This document shows positions 17,285-26,390 of a DNA stretch of 64,000 nt, one piece after another; the first letter of the stretch is position 1, and each line of letters starts with the position of its first letter. The DNA is from Brevibacillus daliensis (lineage in GTDB: Bacteria; Bacillota; Bacilli; Brevibacillales; Brevibacillaceae), in the NCBI RefSeq assembly GCF_021245735.1, contig NZ_JAJISB010000001.1:525899-589898 (forward strand), read 5' to 3'. The position numbers and the translations under genes were made by a program. The notes beneath the pieces were generated by a model. It made no database searches. It was not told the origin of the DNA and saw only the letters and a list, made by a program, of their open reading frames with translations.

Positions 17285-18436
17285 GTGAGTGTAGCTATTA
17301 CGAACGCTACGATCATTATCGGTGATGGAACTAAACTCGATAAAGGAACCATCGTTATTGAACAGGGTATGATCACGGCAGTTGGTACTGACATTGATCT
17401 TTCACACGTAAAAAAAGTAATCGATGCCAATGGAAAATTCGTGACACCAGGAATTATTGACGTACATACACATTTAGGGGTACATGAAGAAGGGATTGGG
17501 AAAGAAGGGGCAGATTACAATGAAACTAGCTCACCTCTTACTCCCCACGTCCGATCGTTAGACGGTATTAACCCTTTAGAAGTTGGATTTGAGATTGCAC
17601 GAAGATCTGGCGTAACCACCGTGCAGATCATGCCCGGCAGTGCCAACGTAATTGGTGGTGAAATGGTTACGATCAAGACGACCGGCACGATTGTAGATAA
17701 GATGATACTGCGTGAACCATCAGGAATGAAAGCAGCTTTTGGAGAGAATCCCAAACGTGTTTTTGGAACGAAAGACAAATCCCCTGTGACTCGTATGGGG
17801 CTTGCAGCTCTCTTGCGCCAACAGTTCATGCAGGCGCAAGACTATAAAAAGGCAAGAGAACATGATTCGTCATGCAAACGTGACTTAGGCTTGGAAAATC
17901 TCGTCAAAGTCCTAGATGGAAAGATTCCTTTACGTGCCCACGCTCACCGTGCTGACGATATTGTGACCGTTCTCCGCTTAGCTAATGAGTTCGGTATACA
18001 GGTTACAATTGAGCACTGTACAGAAGGGCACAAAATCGCTCCTTTCTTAAAAGAGAAAGGCGTACGTGTTTCTGTCGGACCGACATTATCGTCCCGTTCC
18101 AAGGTTGAAACCGCCGAAAAGGGATTCCATACCTTACTGGCTTTAGCAGAAGCAGGAGTTCCATTTAGCATCACCACCGACCATCCGGTGGTTAACATCG
18201 AGTATCTCATTACTACTGTTTCTCATGCAGTCCGTAGTGGCCTAGATGAATCACTCGCGTGGATGTCTGTAACCTTGAATGCTGCCAAACACCTTGGTGT
18301 AGACGATCATGTGGGGTCACTTGAAGCAGGAAAAGATGCTGACATCGTTCTCTGGAACGGCGATCCGTTAGATATTCACAGATCACGGGTTGAGAAGACA
18401 TGGATTGATGGTGTAGTTGTATTTGAAGCCGAATAA
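17285..18436 (+). CDS. amidohydrolase-family metal-dependent hydrolase
   Basis: 383 residues from a GTG with GAAGGGGAT upstream. It has the composite domain of amidohydrolases at both ends (ITNATIIIGDGTKLDKG; GSLEAGKDADIVLWNGDPL) and a TIM barrel between. The metal ligands are in GIIDVHTHLG, LRAHAHRADDI, IEHCTEGH and TTDHPV. The closest style is imidazolonepropionase/dihydroorotase-like cyclic amidases. There is no signal peptide. Substrate unknown; neighbours give no pathway. A terminator follows. Confidence 0.85.
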   Translation: MSVAITNATIIIGDGTKLDKGTIVIEQGMITAVGTDIDLSHVKKVIDANGKFVTPGIIDVHTHLGVHEEGIGKEGADYNETSSPLTPHVRSLDGINPLEVGFEIARRSGVTTVQIMPGSANVIGGEMVTIKTTGTIVDKMILREPSGMKAAFGENPKRVFGTKDKSPVTRMGLAALLRQQFMQAQDYKKAREHDSSCKRDLGLENLVKVLDGKIPLRAHAHRADDIVTVLRLANEFGIQVTIEHCTEGHKIAPFLKEKGVRVSVGPTLSSRSKVETAEKGFHTLLALAEAGVPFSITTDHPVVNIEYLITTVSHAVRSGLDESLAWMSVTLNAAKHLGVDDHVGSLEAGKDADIVLWNGDPLDIHRSRVEKTWIDGVVVFEAE

Positions 18437-18448
18437 GTAATCATTTCC

Positions 18449-18488
18449 AAATGACATTCAAACTGACTATTGTTTGAATGTCATTTTT
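18449..18488 (+). terminator. rho-independent terminator
   Basis: Perfect 15-bp AAATGACATTCAAAC stem with an 8-base loop followed by T residues. Confidence 0.88.
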
Positions 18489-18555
18489 ATAGAAAAATAT
18501 TGCTTCACATGCCTTTACCCAGTAAACTAATGAAAATTGTGAAAGGGGAACTTGC

Positions 18556-19572
18556 ATGATTAGATATCCGATTTTAGAAGAAGGAGCAACCATAGGTATT
18601 ACAGCACCCTCGTCTGGGGTTAAAGTGGAATTACATGATTTAATTAAACTTTCATGTAGCCGTATGAAGACGAAGGGATTCAGTGTTATTTGTGGTGAAA
18701 CAGTTTGGACTCAAGATAAGGCAAAGTCATCGCCAGCCAAAATACGTGCTACTGAATTCAATGATATGATGCAAGATGATAACATCCATATTATCATTCC
18801 TCCTTGGGGCGGAGAATTATTAATCGAGATACTTGAATACATTGATTTTGAAAATATAAAGAGTAAGTGGATATTGGGATATTCAGATATAAGCGCTTTA
18901 TTGTTAGCAATCACCTTACAAACAGGCATAGCAACTGCTCATGGTACGAATCTAGTTGAGTTAAGAGGAGAATTTTCTGATGATACAACAGCAATGTGGC
19001 AATCTGTCTTATCAACTAAAACTGGTGAATCAATCCTCCAGCATTCATCGCTATACTATCAGAAGGAATGGAATCACTCTGATCCTTCGCTATGTGTCTT
19101 TCATTTAACAGAACAAACTTGTTGGAAGGTTATTTCAAATACGAATGTAAAAATACAAGGTCGCTTACTTGGTGGTTGTATAGATGTGATCAGACATTTG
19201 ATAGGCACCCCGTTCGGTAATTTGCAACATTTCCAAAATTACCAGATAAATAATGAACCCATCTTGTGGTTTTTCGAAAATTGTGAACTGACAACAACCG
19301 ATTTACGTAGGTCTTTAGTTCAAATGAAATTAGCAGGATGGTTTGATAATTGTACAGGTCTTATATTTGGTAGAAGCCCTGCAAATCAATCTATCGACAA
19401 CTATACAGTGGAGGATATTTACAAAGAACTATCCGAGGAATTACAGATACCAATCATCTATGATATTGATTGTGGACATGTTCCACCACAAATAACTTTG
19501 ATTAATGGGGCGTATGCTGAAATAGAAGTAGAAGATGGCAAAGGTTCTATGAAGCAATTTTTTAACCCATAA
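18556..19572 (+). CDS. peptidase S66 family protein (LD-carboxypeptidase/MccF-like)
   Basis: 338 residues with a GAAAGGGGA site. The N-terminal EEGATIGITAPSSG, the nucleophile motif GYSDISALLLAI (Ser in GxSD), the Glu in ILWFFENCEL and the His in DIDCGHVPPQ form the S66 Ser-Glu-His triad. Family members cleave murein LD-peptides in the cytoplasm or, as MccF, inactivate microcin C-type peptidyl nucleotides. The internal sequence is closer to the MccF-like branch by length and the missing signal peptide. It could serve peptidoglycan recycling or self-protection. Confidence 0.85.
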   Translation: MIRYPILEEGATIGITAPSSGVKVELHDLIKLSCSRMKTKGFSVICGETVWTQDKAKSSPAKIRATEFNDMMQDDNIHIIIPPWGGELLIEILEYIDFENIKSKWILGYSDISALLLAITLQTGIATAHGTNLVELRGEFSDDTTAMWQSVLSTKTGESILQHSSLYYQKEWNHSDPSLCVFHLTEQTCWKVISNTNVKIQGRLLGGCIDVIRHLIGTPFGNLQHFQNYQINNEPILWFFENCELTTTDLRRSLVQMKLAGWFDNCTGLIFGRSPANQSIDNYTVEDIYKELSEELQIPIIYDIDCGHVPPQITLINGAYAEIEVEDGKGSMKQFFNP

Positions 19573-19597
19573 TTATTCGGATTAGTAAGAAAAAAAC

Positions 19598-19644
19598 AAG
19601 CTGGTTTTCTTCCTGCAATAGTGGAGAAAACCAGCTTCTCTTTT
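19598..19644 (+). terminator. terminator overlapping the palindromic repeat
   Basis: AAGCTGGTTTTC pairs with GAGAAAACCAGCTT, followed by CTCTTTT. It ends the S66 peptidase gene, and the right arm is also the left end of repeat palindrome 1. Confidence 0.65.
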
Positions 19645-19832
19645 CACCCTTCGCTAAAGTCTTCGCCCCGCAAGGGATTAGACTGTCCGCTCCGCACTAT
19701 TTATCGGGGAAGCTCAAAAACGATGTATTCACTGTAAGACTTGCTTGGTCTCGCTTCTTTTTCCCGATAAAGAGTGCTCCGCTAGGATGGGCTTCGCCAA
19801 GTCGCTCTGTGTGAAAAGAGAAGCTGGTTTTT
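19626..19832. repeat. large imperfect palindrome 1 (left part of the dispersed repeat, inverted duplicate)
   Basis: The left arm is the left part of the 3.6-kb repeat (AAAACCAGCTTCTCTTTTCAC ... CTTCGCCCC ... CCGCACTATTTATCGGG). The right arm is its inverted copy (CCCGATAAAGAGTGC ... GGGCTTCGCC ... GTGTGAAAAGAGAAGC). Arms of about 90-100 bases surround a spacer near 19720-19755. With palindrome 2 and the terminator it fills the 650-base gap between 19573 and 20222; I see no gene in it. Confidence 0.75.
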
Positions 19833-19870
19833 CATGCTGTTGTGATTGTTCGTGTTTTTCCACTGAAGCC

Positions 19871-20083
19871 GTTTGCAGAAGAAGCACATTTTTTGTCCAG
19901 AACTATTTAAGGTCCTCCCTAGCTACACAGTAAAGAGTGCGGGTTAAAAAGTGCAACCCATGAAACACATCGTTGAATGGCTTCTTTTTGCACTTTCCGC
20001 ACTCTTTACTGTGTAGCGGACAGAATTCACTCCCTCGCTGGACCTTAACGAGTTTGCAGACAAAAAATGTGCTTCTTCTGCCT
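19871..20083. repeat. large imperfect palindrome 2 (right part of the dispersed repeat, inverted duplicate)
   Basis: The left arm is an inverted copy (GCAGAAGAAGCACATTTTTTGTC ... GCTACACAGTAAAGAGTGCGG, shortened here) of the right arm, which reads CCGCACTCTTTACTGTGTAGC ... GACAAAAAATGTGCTTCTTC. The centre has a further AAAGTGCAA/TTGCACTTT stem. The right arm equals the right part of the simple repeat at 3.6 kb. The order is therefore L, inverted L, inverted R, R. Confidence 0.75.
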
Positions 20084-20184
20084 GCCCACTACAGTAGTCA
20101 TCAATAAAAATCTGCTTACGAATATTTGCCTTCATACAACGTTTTTACCAATAAAATTAGGGGCTCATGCTCCAAAAAATTATG

Positions 20185-20213
20185 AAAAAACCTGATCCAT
20201 TTACCAGATCAGG
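20185..20213 (-). terminator. terminator of the amino-acid transporter operon
   Basis: CCTGATC/GATCAGG stem with a 9-base loop followed by six T residues on the minus strand, 9 bases after the ATPase stop codon. Confidence 0.88.
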
Positions 20214-20222
20214 CGTACTCAC

Positions 20223-20960
20223 TTATTTCAATATCTGATTTAAAAATCGTTGTGTCCGCTCATGTTGCGGTCGTTCAAATAGTTCTAGTGGTGGACCTTG
20301 CTCGATAATCGTCCCATCATGCATCATAATAACCCGATCTGCAACTTCTTTAGCAAACCCCATTTCATGGGTTACGATCATCATGGTCATCCCATCCTTA
20401 GCCAGTTGTTTCATTACAGTTAAAACTTCGCCTACTAACTCTGGATCAAGTGCTGAAGTAGGCTCGTCAAACAGCATGATTTTAGGTTTCATCGCTAAGG
20501 CACGAGCAATGGCAACTCGTTGCTGTTGACCACCCGAGAGTTGATGAGGGTAGCAAAGCTCCTTTTCTAGAAGTCCTACTTTTTCAAGTAATTCTCTGGC
20601 ATAGTTAATTGCCTTCTCTTTGCTCTCTTTTTTTACGTAGATGGGCGCCTCCGTAATATTCTCCAAAACTGTTCGATGTGGGAACAAGTTAAAATGTTGA
20701 AAAACCATCCCCACATGCTCTCTGATTTTGTTTAGATCGTCTTTTCCTGATTGGATCTTTAACCCATCTATCATGATTGTGCCTTGCTCAGCTATTTCTA
20801 AAAAGTTAACACAGCGTAAGAGCGTACTTTTCCCTGAGCCACTTGCACCGATTAATACAACCACTTCATTTTTTTCTACATGTAATTCGCATCCTTTAAG
20901 CACATGCAATCTGCCAAATGATTTGTGTAAGTCATTTATGCTCACCATTGTCGAACTCAT
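20223..20960 (-). CDS. polar amino-acid ABC transporter ATP-binding protein
   Basis: 245 residues of the GlnQ/ArtP type: Walker [10 protein letters not shown], signature [17 protein letters not shown], Walker [15 protein letters not shown], and H-loop [11 protein letters not shown]. The ATG overlaps the permease gene by 4 bases. It powers the importer formed with the permease and binding protein upstream. Last gene of the operon, followed by a terminator. Confidence 0.93.
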   Translation of the reverse strand: MSSTMVSINDLHKSFGRLHVLKGCELHVEKNEVVVLIGASGSGKSTLLRCVNFLEIAEQGTIMIDGLKIQSGKDDLNKIREHVGMVFQHFNLFPHRTVLENITEAPIYVKKESKEKAINYARELLEKVGLLEKELCYPHQLSGGQQQRVAIARALAMKPKIMLFDEPTSALDPELVGEVLTVMKQLAKDGMTMMIVTHEMGFAKEVADRVIMMHDGTIIEQGPPLELFERPQHERTQRFLNQILK

Positions 20961-21625
20961 GTACGAACACCTACCTTTTCTACATGTAACCGCGTTTCTA
21001 ATCGGTTAATGATGTAGGTGAAAATCAGAACCAATACGAGATAATATAAACCTGCAATTGCATACGCTTCAAATTGTAGGAAAGTCCGGGCAGCGGTAGA
21101 TTGAGACAAAAGATATAGTTCAGGGAAGCCGAGCAACCCTACAAGGGAAGAATCTTTTAAACCTATAATAAATTGATTGCCAAGTGGCGGGATCGCACGT
21201 TTAAAAGCTTGTGGCAAAATGATACGTCTCATCGCTATCGGGTACGACATACCGAGTGAGCGCGCAGCTTCCATCTGCCCTTTTTCAATCGACTGGATCG
21301 TCCCACGAAAAATCTCAGCGATATATGCTCCACTATGCACCGCCAGCGCCAGCGCTCCTGCCCAGAAATCAGAAAGCAACACTACCTTGGCAATCCCAAA
21401 ATAGAGAACCATGATTTGCAAAATTAAAGGGGTACCACGAATCAATGTGATATATAATTTCGCAATTCCTACTAGAAATTTGTTATCAGATATGCGAAAA
21501 AACGCAAATATCAGACCGATTACAATGGCAATCACCAGAGAGACGGCCGTCAGTTCTACCGTAAGCCAAGCTGCTTTTAAAAATCCTAGCCATGTTTCCT
21601 GAAACAGTTGAATAAAACCACTCAC
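20957..21625 (-). CDS. polar amino-acid ABC transporter permease
   Basis: 222 residues with the HisM/GlnP-type membrane core and the EAA loop ([33 protein letters not shown]) that contacts the ATPase. The N-terminus [23 protein letters not shown] begins the first membrane helix. A single permease gene implies a homodimer. It lies between the binding protein (35 bases upstream) and the ATPase (overlapping). Confidence 0.93.
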   Translation of the reverse strand: MSGFIQLFQETWLGFLKAAWLTVELTAVSLVIAIVIGLIFAFFRISDNKFLVGIAKLYITLIRGTPLILQIMVLYFGIAKVVLLSDFWAGALALAVHSGAYIAEIFRGTIQSIEKGQMEAARSLGMSYPIAMRRIILPQAFKRAIPPLGNQFIIGLKDSSLVGLLGFPELYLLSQSTAARTFLQFEAYAIAGLYYLVLVLIFTYIINRLETRLHVEKVGVRT

Positions 21626-21660
21626 CTGGCTCCCCCCTTACATTTATCTTCAAATAGCTG

Positions 21661-22473
21661 TTACTTCAGACCCTCTGAAATATCTGCGTTGAAATATTTC
21701 ATACTAATTTCTTTATAAGTTCCATCCGCCTTCATATCAAGAAGTGCCTTATTGATCGCATCCAACAGCTCCTTATTCCCTTTTTGGACTGGGATTCCAC
21801 ATTGATCGAGGAATAAAGGTTCTCCCACTGTTTTCGCTGGTAATTTTCCTACTTTGACAGCTTCCATTCCTACGCCAAAATCAGTAATAACAACATCAAG
21901 ACGTCCTTCTTGCTTCAATTCCTGCATGGCAAATAGATCGCTTTCATATTCCTTCACTTGTCCAGTAGGTCCAACCAGTTCAACCGCTAAATCTTTGTAT
22001 GTGGAGGCAGTGACCACACCAACAACTTTTCCATTCAAATCTTCTTTAGAGCTGATATTTTTTGAATTCTTTTCATTTACAAACATGACTGCCTTCATAG
22101 TGAGATACGGCTCAGAAAAGTCAACTTGTTTAGCACGTTCTTCGGTGATGGACATTCCGCCGATAATTGAATCGTACTTGTTAGCTTTTAACCCTTGTAA
22201 AATGGAGCCCCAGGGAGTCTGCACTGCTTCTCCTTTCAGACCCAATCGCTTGCTGACTTCCATCGCGATATCCACATCAAATCCAGTCAGTTGGTTGTTA
22301 CTATCCATATAATTATAAGGGCGAGCCAAACCGCTAAGTGCAAAGGAAAACGTTCCTTCTTTCAGCGTCATTGAATTCGATTTTGCTAATGGCGTTTCAG
22401 AACTACAGCCTGCCATGGTACCAAGCACAAACAATGAGATTAAAAGGCACGTGATTGTTTTTTTCCAAATCAA
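21661..22473 (-). CDS. amino-acid ABC transporter substrate-binding lipoprotein
   Basis: 270 residues with a lipoprotein signal (LISLFVLGTMAGC), so it is anchored outside the membrane. The rest is a family-3 solute-binding fold: GLARPYNYMDSNNQLTGFDVDIAMEVSKRLG, YDSIIGGMSITEERAKQVDFSEPY and GKVVGVVTASTYKDL. The conserved Arg after the TEER motif region is typical for binding the substrate carboxylate. Context with a D-aminoacylase suggests D- or N-acylated amino acids or short peptides as ligand, but this is inference. Confidence 0.92.
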   Translation of the reverse strand: MIWKKTITCLLISLFVLGTMAGCSSETPLAKSNSMTLKEGTFSFALSGLARPYNYMDSNNQLTGFDVDIAMEVSKRLGLKGEAVQTPWGSILQGLKANKYDSIIGGMSITEERAKQVDFSEPYLTMKAVMFVNEKNSKNISSKEDLNGKVVGVVTASTYKDLAVELVGPTGQVKEYESDLFAMQELKQEGRLDVVITDFGVGMEAVKVGKLPAKTVGEPLFLDQCGIPVQKGNKELLDAINKALLDMKADGTYKEISMKYFNADISEGLK

Positions 22474-22496
22474 GTGAATACCCCCTTGTAAAAGTT

Positions 22497-23312
22497 TTAG
22501 GTTGCATACTGATAAACCATTTTTCCAATCTGTCCAATGACCTGCCTTGACTCTTTAACGTCTACTTGCTTCGATAAAACCGTAATAAGGATACATTTCC
22601 CCCCTGCGTAAAGAATGCCAGCATCATGTTGAACCCCTTCATCCCAACCAGTCTTGTGAGCCAGTTCCCAATTGTTTGAAGAGCCAATTACCCCGCTATG
22701 TTGCTCGGGTAAAAGTGAAGGTAGGGCATCTCTAAATTGTTGCTTTTTCAAAATCCGCACCATCTGATCGCACGCATGGGTAGAAATAAATTGACCCTTC
22801 ACAATTCGTAATAATGCCGAAGAAACATCGGCAGCTGTGATCATGTTGGGCTCGGGTTCCGTTACAGGAAATATCATGAGCTTCCGAGTAAATGTACTAT
22901 CTACCATCTCTAGCTCAAGCATAGTTTGGGAAATATACTCTTTACCAACAGAATTAATTAAAACATTCGTGGCTGTATTATCACTCTGGATAATCATCAA
23001 GGTAATCAAATCATAGACAGATATATGCATAGGTGCAGTTAAATGCTGTAATATCCCTGAGCCACCGACCAAATCTTCTCTTCGTACCAAAATCGAATCT
23101 GAAAGATGAAACTGTTCTTCATGAGCTGCACGAAAAATCGCTGCCATGATCGGGATTTTAATAATACTTTCTGCAGTAAACAGCATTTTCTCTTGGTGAC
23201 CCCACCTCTCATTAGAAGCAAGGTCATGGAGAACAACTGCATAATCACCCTCTACTTCCTTCAAGAGCCTACCAACTTGTATCTGTAACAACCTCATTCC
23301 TGATTCCATCAT
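22497..23312 (-). CDS. cytoplasmic class A beta-lactamase-fold serine hydrolase
   Basis: 271 residues. The ATG shares one base with the stop codon of the upstream gene (TGATG), with GGGGG 8 bases before it, so translation is probably coupled. The motifs are TAESIIKIPIM (SxxK nucleophile), QSDNTATNVL (SDN) and AHKTGWDEG (KTG). There is no signal peptide, unlike true beta-lactamases. It is unlikely to be a resistance enzyme. Its position between a D-aminoacylase and an importer suggests hydrolysis of D-amino-acid amides or peptides in the cytoplasm. Confidence 0.88.
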   Translation of the reverse strand: MMESGMRLLQIQVGRLLKEVEGDYAVVLHDLASNERWGHQEKMLFTAESIIKIPIMAAIFRAAHEEQFHLSDSILVRREDLVGGSGILQHLTAPMHISVYDLITLMIIQSDNTATNVLINSVGKEYISQTMLELEMVDSTFTRKLMIFPVTEPEPNMITAADVSSALLRIVKGQFISTHACDQMVRILKKQQFRDALPSLLPEQHSGVIGSSNNWELAHKTGWDEGVQHDAGILYAGGKCILITVLSKQVDVKESRQVIGQIGKMVYQYAT

Positions 23313-24898
23313 CACACTTGCCCCCTACGAATAACCTGACCAGCCGTTACTCGTGTAAACTCCGATTGATCAACCACCACTTCTCCGTTTACCAAGACAT
23401 AAGGAATTCCAGTTGGTAGTAATAATGGCTCATCGTATGTAGCATTGTCCTGTACAGTTTTCCAGTCAAAGAGTACAATGTCTGCCCAATATCCTTCTTT
23501 TAACAATCCGCGATCTTTAAGTCGTAATAGTTGGGCAGGAGCGCTCGTCATTCTACGAACTGCCTCCCAAATGGGGAAAACCTGCATATCTCGTGAATAC
23601 CGTGCAAGTACACGTGGAAAAGTCCCATACAAACGAGGATGGGGTTTGCCACCAAAAACTCCGTCAGAACCCACCATATGAAACGGATGCTGCATAGCTT
23701 GCAAAATGTCTTCCTCTTCTCCCCAGTGAATAATCATAGTGACCGCTGCTTTTTCTTCACGAAGTAGTTGAAATGCTGCTTCTGCAGGCTCCAATCCCCT
23801 TTCCTTAGCAATCGTAGCCACACTTTTTCCCTCACACTCTTTATTACGACTGGTTTGAACAGAGGCGATTACTATCTTTTTCCACCCATTGTTTCGTACA
23901 GGGTTGTCATATTCTCCATTTTCCTCCATTTCGATTTTTACTTGGTCAGTAATCTGCTGATCTTCCAGACGTTTAAGCATGGCATCCGTTCCTCCATCAT
24001 GCATCCAAGGAGGTAAGATAGATTGAAAAACAGTCGAAGCAGCCGTATATGGATACTGGTCAAACGTAACCTCAATGCCTTCATTTCTAGCATTGTCCAA
24101 CTTTTGCAGGGCTTCCTGCCATTTGTCCCGATTTATGCTACCACATACTTTAAAATGGGAGACATGCAGTCGAACACCAGATTGCCGAGCAGCATCGATT
24201 ACCTCGTCCAATGCCTCTAATGAGTAGTTGCTTTCATTCCTAATATGAACAACAAAACATCCATCATATGTAGCTGTCACCTTACAAAGAGCTGTTAGTT
24301 CCTCCTTATTGCTGTATACACATGGAGGATACTGAATTCCTGAAGAAAATCCGAAGGCACCCTGTTTTAACCCTTCTTCCACTAGCTCACACATAATCTT
24401 GATTTCTTCTTGCGTCGCTTCTCTTGCTGAGAATCCCATAGCAATGGTCCGTACAGCTCCATGCGGTACTAGATATGCAATATTTCCTGATATTTCAGAA
24501 TTTTCTATAAACGAAAGGTATTCATCTACTGTCTCCCATGGCCAATCACCAATGTCCCCGTTCAATCCTTTTAGTTGTTGTTGCCACTTAAGCTTAGTAG
24601 CCGGAGATATAGGGGCAACGGAAATACCATCCTGACCACATAACTCCGTCGTTACACCCTGTAAAACCTTAATCTTATGAATATCAGGTTTTGTACAGAG
24701 TAGATCAGAGTGTACATGAGGATCGATAAAACCTGGAGCAACAACTAATCCCTCCGCTTGGATCACTCTTTTTGCCTTCTTATCCTCAAGCTTGCCTATT
24801 ACCGCAATCCTTCCATCCTTTACTCCTATATCAAGCCTAGTCCAGGGATTTCCTGTACCATCACAAACCATTCCACCCCGAATCAGGACATCAAGCAT
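23312..24898 (-). CDS. N-acyl-D-amino-acid deacylase (D-aminoacylase family)
   Basis: 528 residues, amidohydrolase family 3. Metal ligands are in GFIDPHVHSDLL and the Cys of GVTTELCGQDGIS. Further motifs are SSGIQYPPCVYSNKEEL, VHIRNES, LHVSHFKV and the catalytic Asp in HMVGSDGVFGGKPHPR. Members remove the acyl group from N-acyl-D-amino acids. It is the first structural gene of the cluster after the regulator (38 bases). Together with the transporter and the serine hydrolase it forms a likely uptake-and-breakdown route for D-amino-acid derivatives. Confidence 0.9.
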   Translation of the reverse strand: MLDVLIRGGMVCDGTGNPWTRLDIGVKDGRIAVIGKLEDKKAKRVIQAEGLVVAPGFIDPHVHSDLLCTKPDIHKIKVLQGVTTELCGQDGISVAPISPATKLKWQQQLKGLNGDIGDWPWETVDEYLSFIENSEISGNIAYLVPHGAVRTIAMGFSAREATQEEIKIMCELVEEGLKQGAFGFSSGIQYPPCVYSNKEELTALCKVTATYDGCFVVHIRNESNYSLEALDEVIDAARQSGVRLHVSHFKVCGSINRDKWQEALQKLDNARNEGIEVTFDQYPYTAASTVFQSILPPWMHDGGTDAMLKRLEDQQITDQVKIEMEENGEYDNPVRNNGWKKIVIASVQTSRNKECEGKSVATIAKERGLEPAEAAFQLLREEKAAVTMIIHWGEEEDILQAMQHPFHMVGSDGVFGGKPHPRLYGTFPRVLARYSRDMQVFPIWEAVRRMTSAPAQLLRLKDRGLLKEGYWADIVLFDWKTVQDNATYDEPLLLPTGIPYVLVNGEVVVDQSEFTRVTAGQVIRRGQV

Positions 24899-24936
24899 GC
24901 ATATCGCCTCTCCTTTTCAACTGTATTATTCATATT

Positions 24937-26247
24937 TTACTCCTGGTTAAAGTCAAGCTTATATAATTGACGCGGCCTTCCTCTACCTATCGGTTGTTCT
25001 TCTCCCACAACAGTTGCAACCTGGGCTTGCTCTAGCTTATGCAAAATTCTTCTTGCACTGCGATGCGTTATACTAAAATGATTGGCTAGCTCCAATGCAG
25101 TAATATGTGCTTCATTAAGATGCTCATGTAAAGAGATCAATTTATTGATTGTTCCGACACTCAAACCTGTATTTTTGGAAAGCTTCAACCGGTGTGGATC
25201 GTCACTTCTGGCACTGTACAATAAGTGGCTATCTTTTCCAAGTGGACCAAGCACCAATCCCTCCTGCATCAGAATAATACAATTCCCCTCTTCAAACGTT
25301 CTCGCTTGAAGTAAAGCCTCTCTAGCCCTTCTCTCAGCTTCATTAGCAGTTCTGCCTAAACCAATGCCCGCATAGGTAGTCACCTGCGCCTCATGCATGA
25401 TTCGCCCTATCAACCTATTCACATCTTGGTAATCAGCTGCATTTGCCATAGCTTCACGAGTGGTAATAAAGGAGAATTCATCGCTATTTGACCAGTTAAG
25501 TGTAGCTTGGATATCTTCCCCAAATTGAATCAGGATTTGTTGCACCAACAATTTTTTTCGTTGCCAGTCATACTCAGAACTAAAGCGATTCGTCATCCAA
25601 TCGACATGAATGATGACAATAACCAAATAAGAGTTAGATACCCGCAAGCTTTTGACTTCCAGTTCCGCTTGTTGAAGCATTTTTCTCATGCTCACCCTGG
25701 TTGGGATAACCCTGTAACAGGCAAGTCCCCGATTCGTTAATTCTCTATAAACCATTGTCGAACAAGTTAACGTCGCATCAATTTTTCCTTCTTCCCACAG
25801 AGACAGATGAAAGGAGAGAAATTCGTCCATACTCATCCCCTGGTGGTAATCTTTCACATAAATCTTGTTGGCATTTATTCCAAGATCACACAGGTATTCT
25901 TCAATTTCACTTCGGTAAAGAAAATCAATACTTAATCTCCATGACTCTGTAGAGTGCCCCTTGTTCTTTAGCATGTGAAAAAAGGCACGGTACAGACTGG
26001 AACCATCATGTGGTAAATATAAAAGGGGCTTCTCTTTGCCAGCTGCCCTCCGACCAATTTGGTAAGGAATTGGACCAGCAAAAAGTAATGCATCCACAGA
26101 ATCGGCATGTTGCTGTACGAGTGAGAGTGTTTCCGATACCTCTTTATAACCAAAAGCGCGAAGACAAATAGAGGGAGAGGAGTCGGACAACTCCATTATT
26201 TCGGGTAATAAGTCATGAGGACCAAAAAAACCAACAGTAATTTGCAT
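24937..26247 (-). CDS. transcriptional regulator with nucleotide-cyclase-like middle and C-terminal winged helix
   Basis: 436 residues from the ATG at 26247, which has AGAGGAAAG about 9 bases upstream (an upstream GTG overlaps that site). Residues 1-180 resemble a PrpR-type sensor (ITVGFFGPHDLLPEIMEL). About 195-320 has GGDEF/GTP-cyclohydrolase-III-like features (VIVIIHVDW, YAGIGLGRTANEAERRAREAL). The C-terminus has a winged helix (ALELANHFSITHRSARRILHKLEQ) and the basic tail GRGRPRQLYKL. It precedes the deacylase/transporter genes in the same direction and probably controls them in response to a ligand. Confidence 0.8.
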   Translation of the reverse strand: MQITVGFFGPHDLLPEIMELSDSSPSICLRAFGYKEVSETLSLVQQHADSVDALLFAGPIPYQIGRRAAGKEKPLLYLPHDGSSLYRAFFHMLKNKGHSTESWRLSIDFLYRSEIEEYLCDLGINANKIYVKDYHQGMSMDEFLSFHLSLWEEGKIDATLTCSTMVYRELTNRGLACYRVIPTRVSMRKMLQQAELEVKSLRVSNSYLVIVIIHVDWMTNRFSSEYDWQRKKLLVQQILIQFGEDIQATLNWSNSDEFSFITTREAMANAADYQDVNRLIGRIMHEAQVTTYAGIGLGRTANEAERRAREALLQARTFEEGNCIILMQEGLVLGPLGKDSHLLYSARSDDPHRLKLSKNTGLSVGTINKLISLHEHLNEAHITALELANHFSITHRSARRILHKLEQAQVATVVGEEQPIGRGRPRQLYKLDFNQE

Positions 26248-26354
26248 AACAATCACTTTCCTCTATAACTTTTCAGTATTTTTTATATTTTATGATAGAT
26301 TATCCGCTATTTAAGGTCAACGTCCGTAAAAGGTCCGATTTACAACAAAAAAAG

Positions 26355-26386
26355 AAGCAATCAGCATAAGTAAGGGCTGATTGCTT
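26355..26386 (-). terminator. rho-independent terminator
   Basis: AAGCAATCAGC/GCTGATTGCTT stem with a 10-base loop and seven T residues on the minus strand, immediately after the ferritin-like gene. Confidence 0.88.
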
Positions 26387-26390
26387 TTGG

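Noticed and set aside
19745..19933. Small Cys-rich protein frame inside the palindromic region
   Set aside because: It runs through the inverted repeat arms, has no ribosome binding site and is best explained as chance.
22497..23312. Class A beta-lactamase resistance gene
   Set aside because: It has the SxxK, SDN and KTG motifs but no signal peptide, and its context is catabolic.
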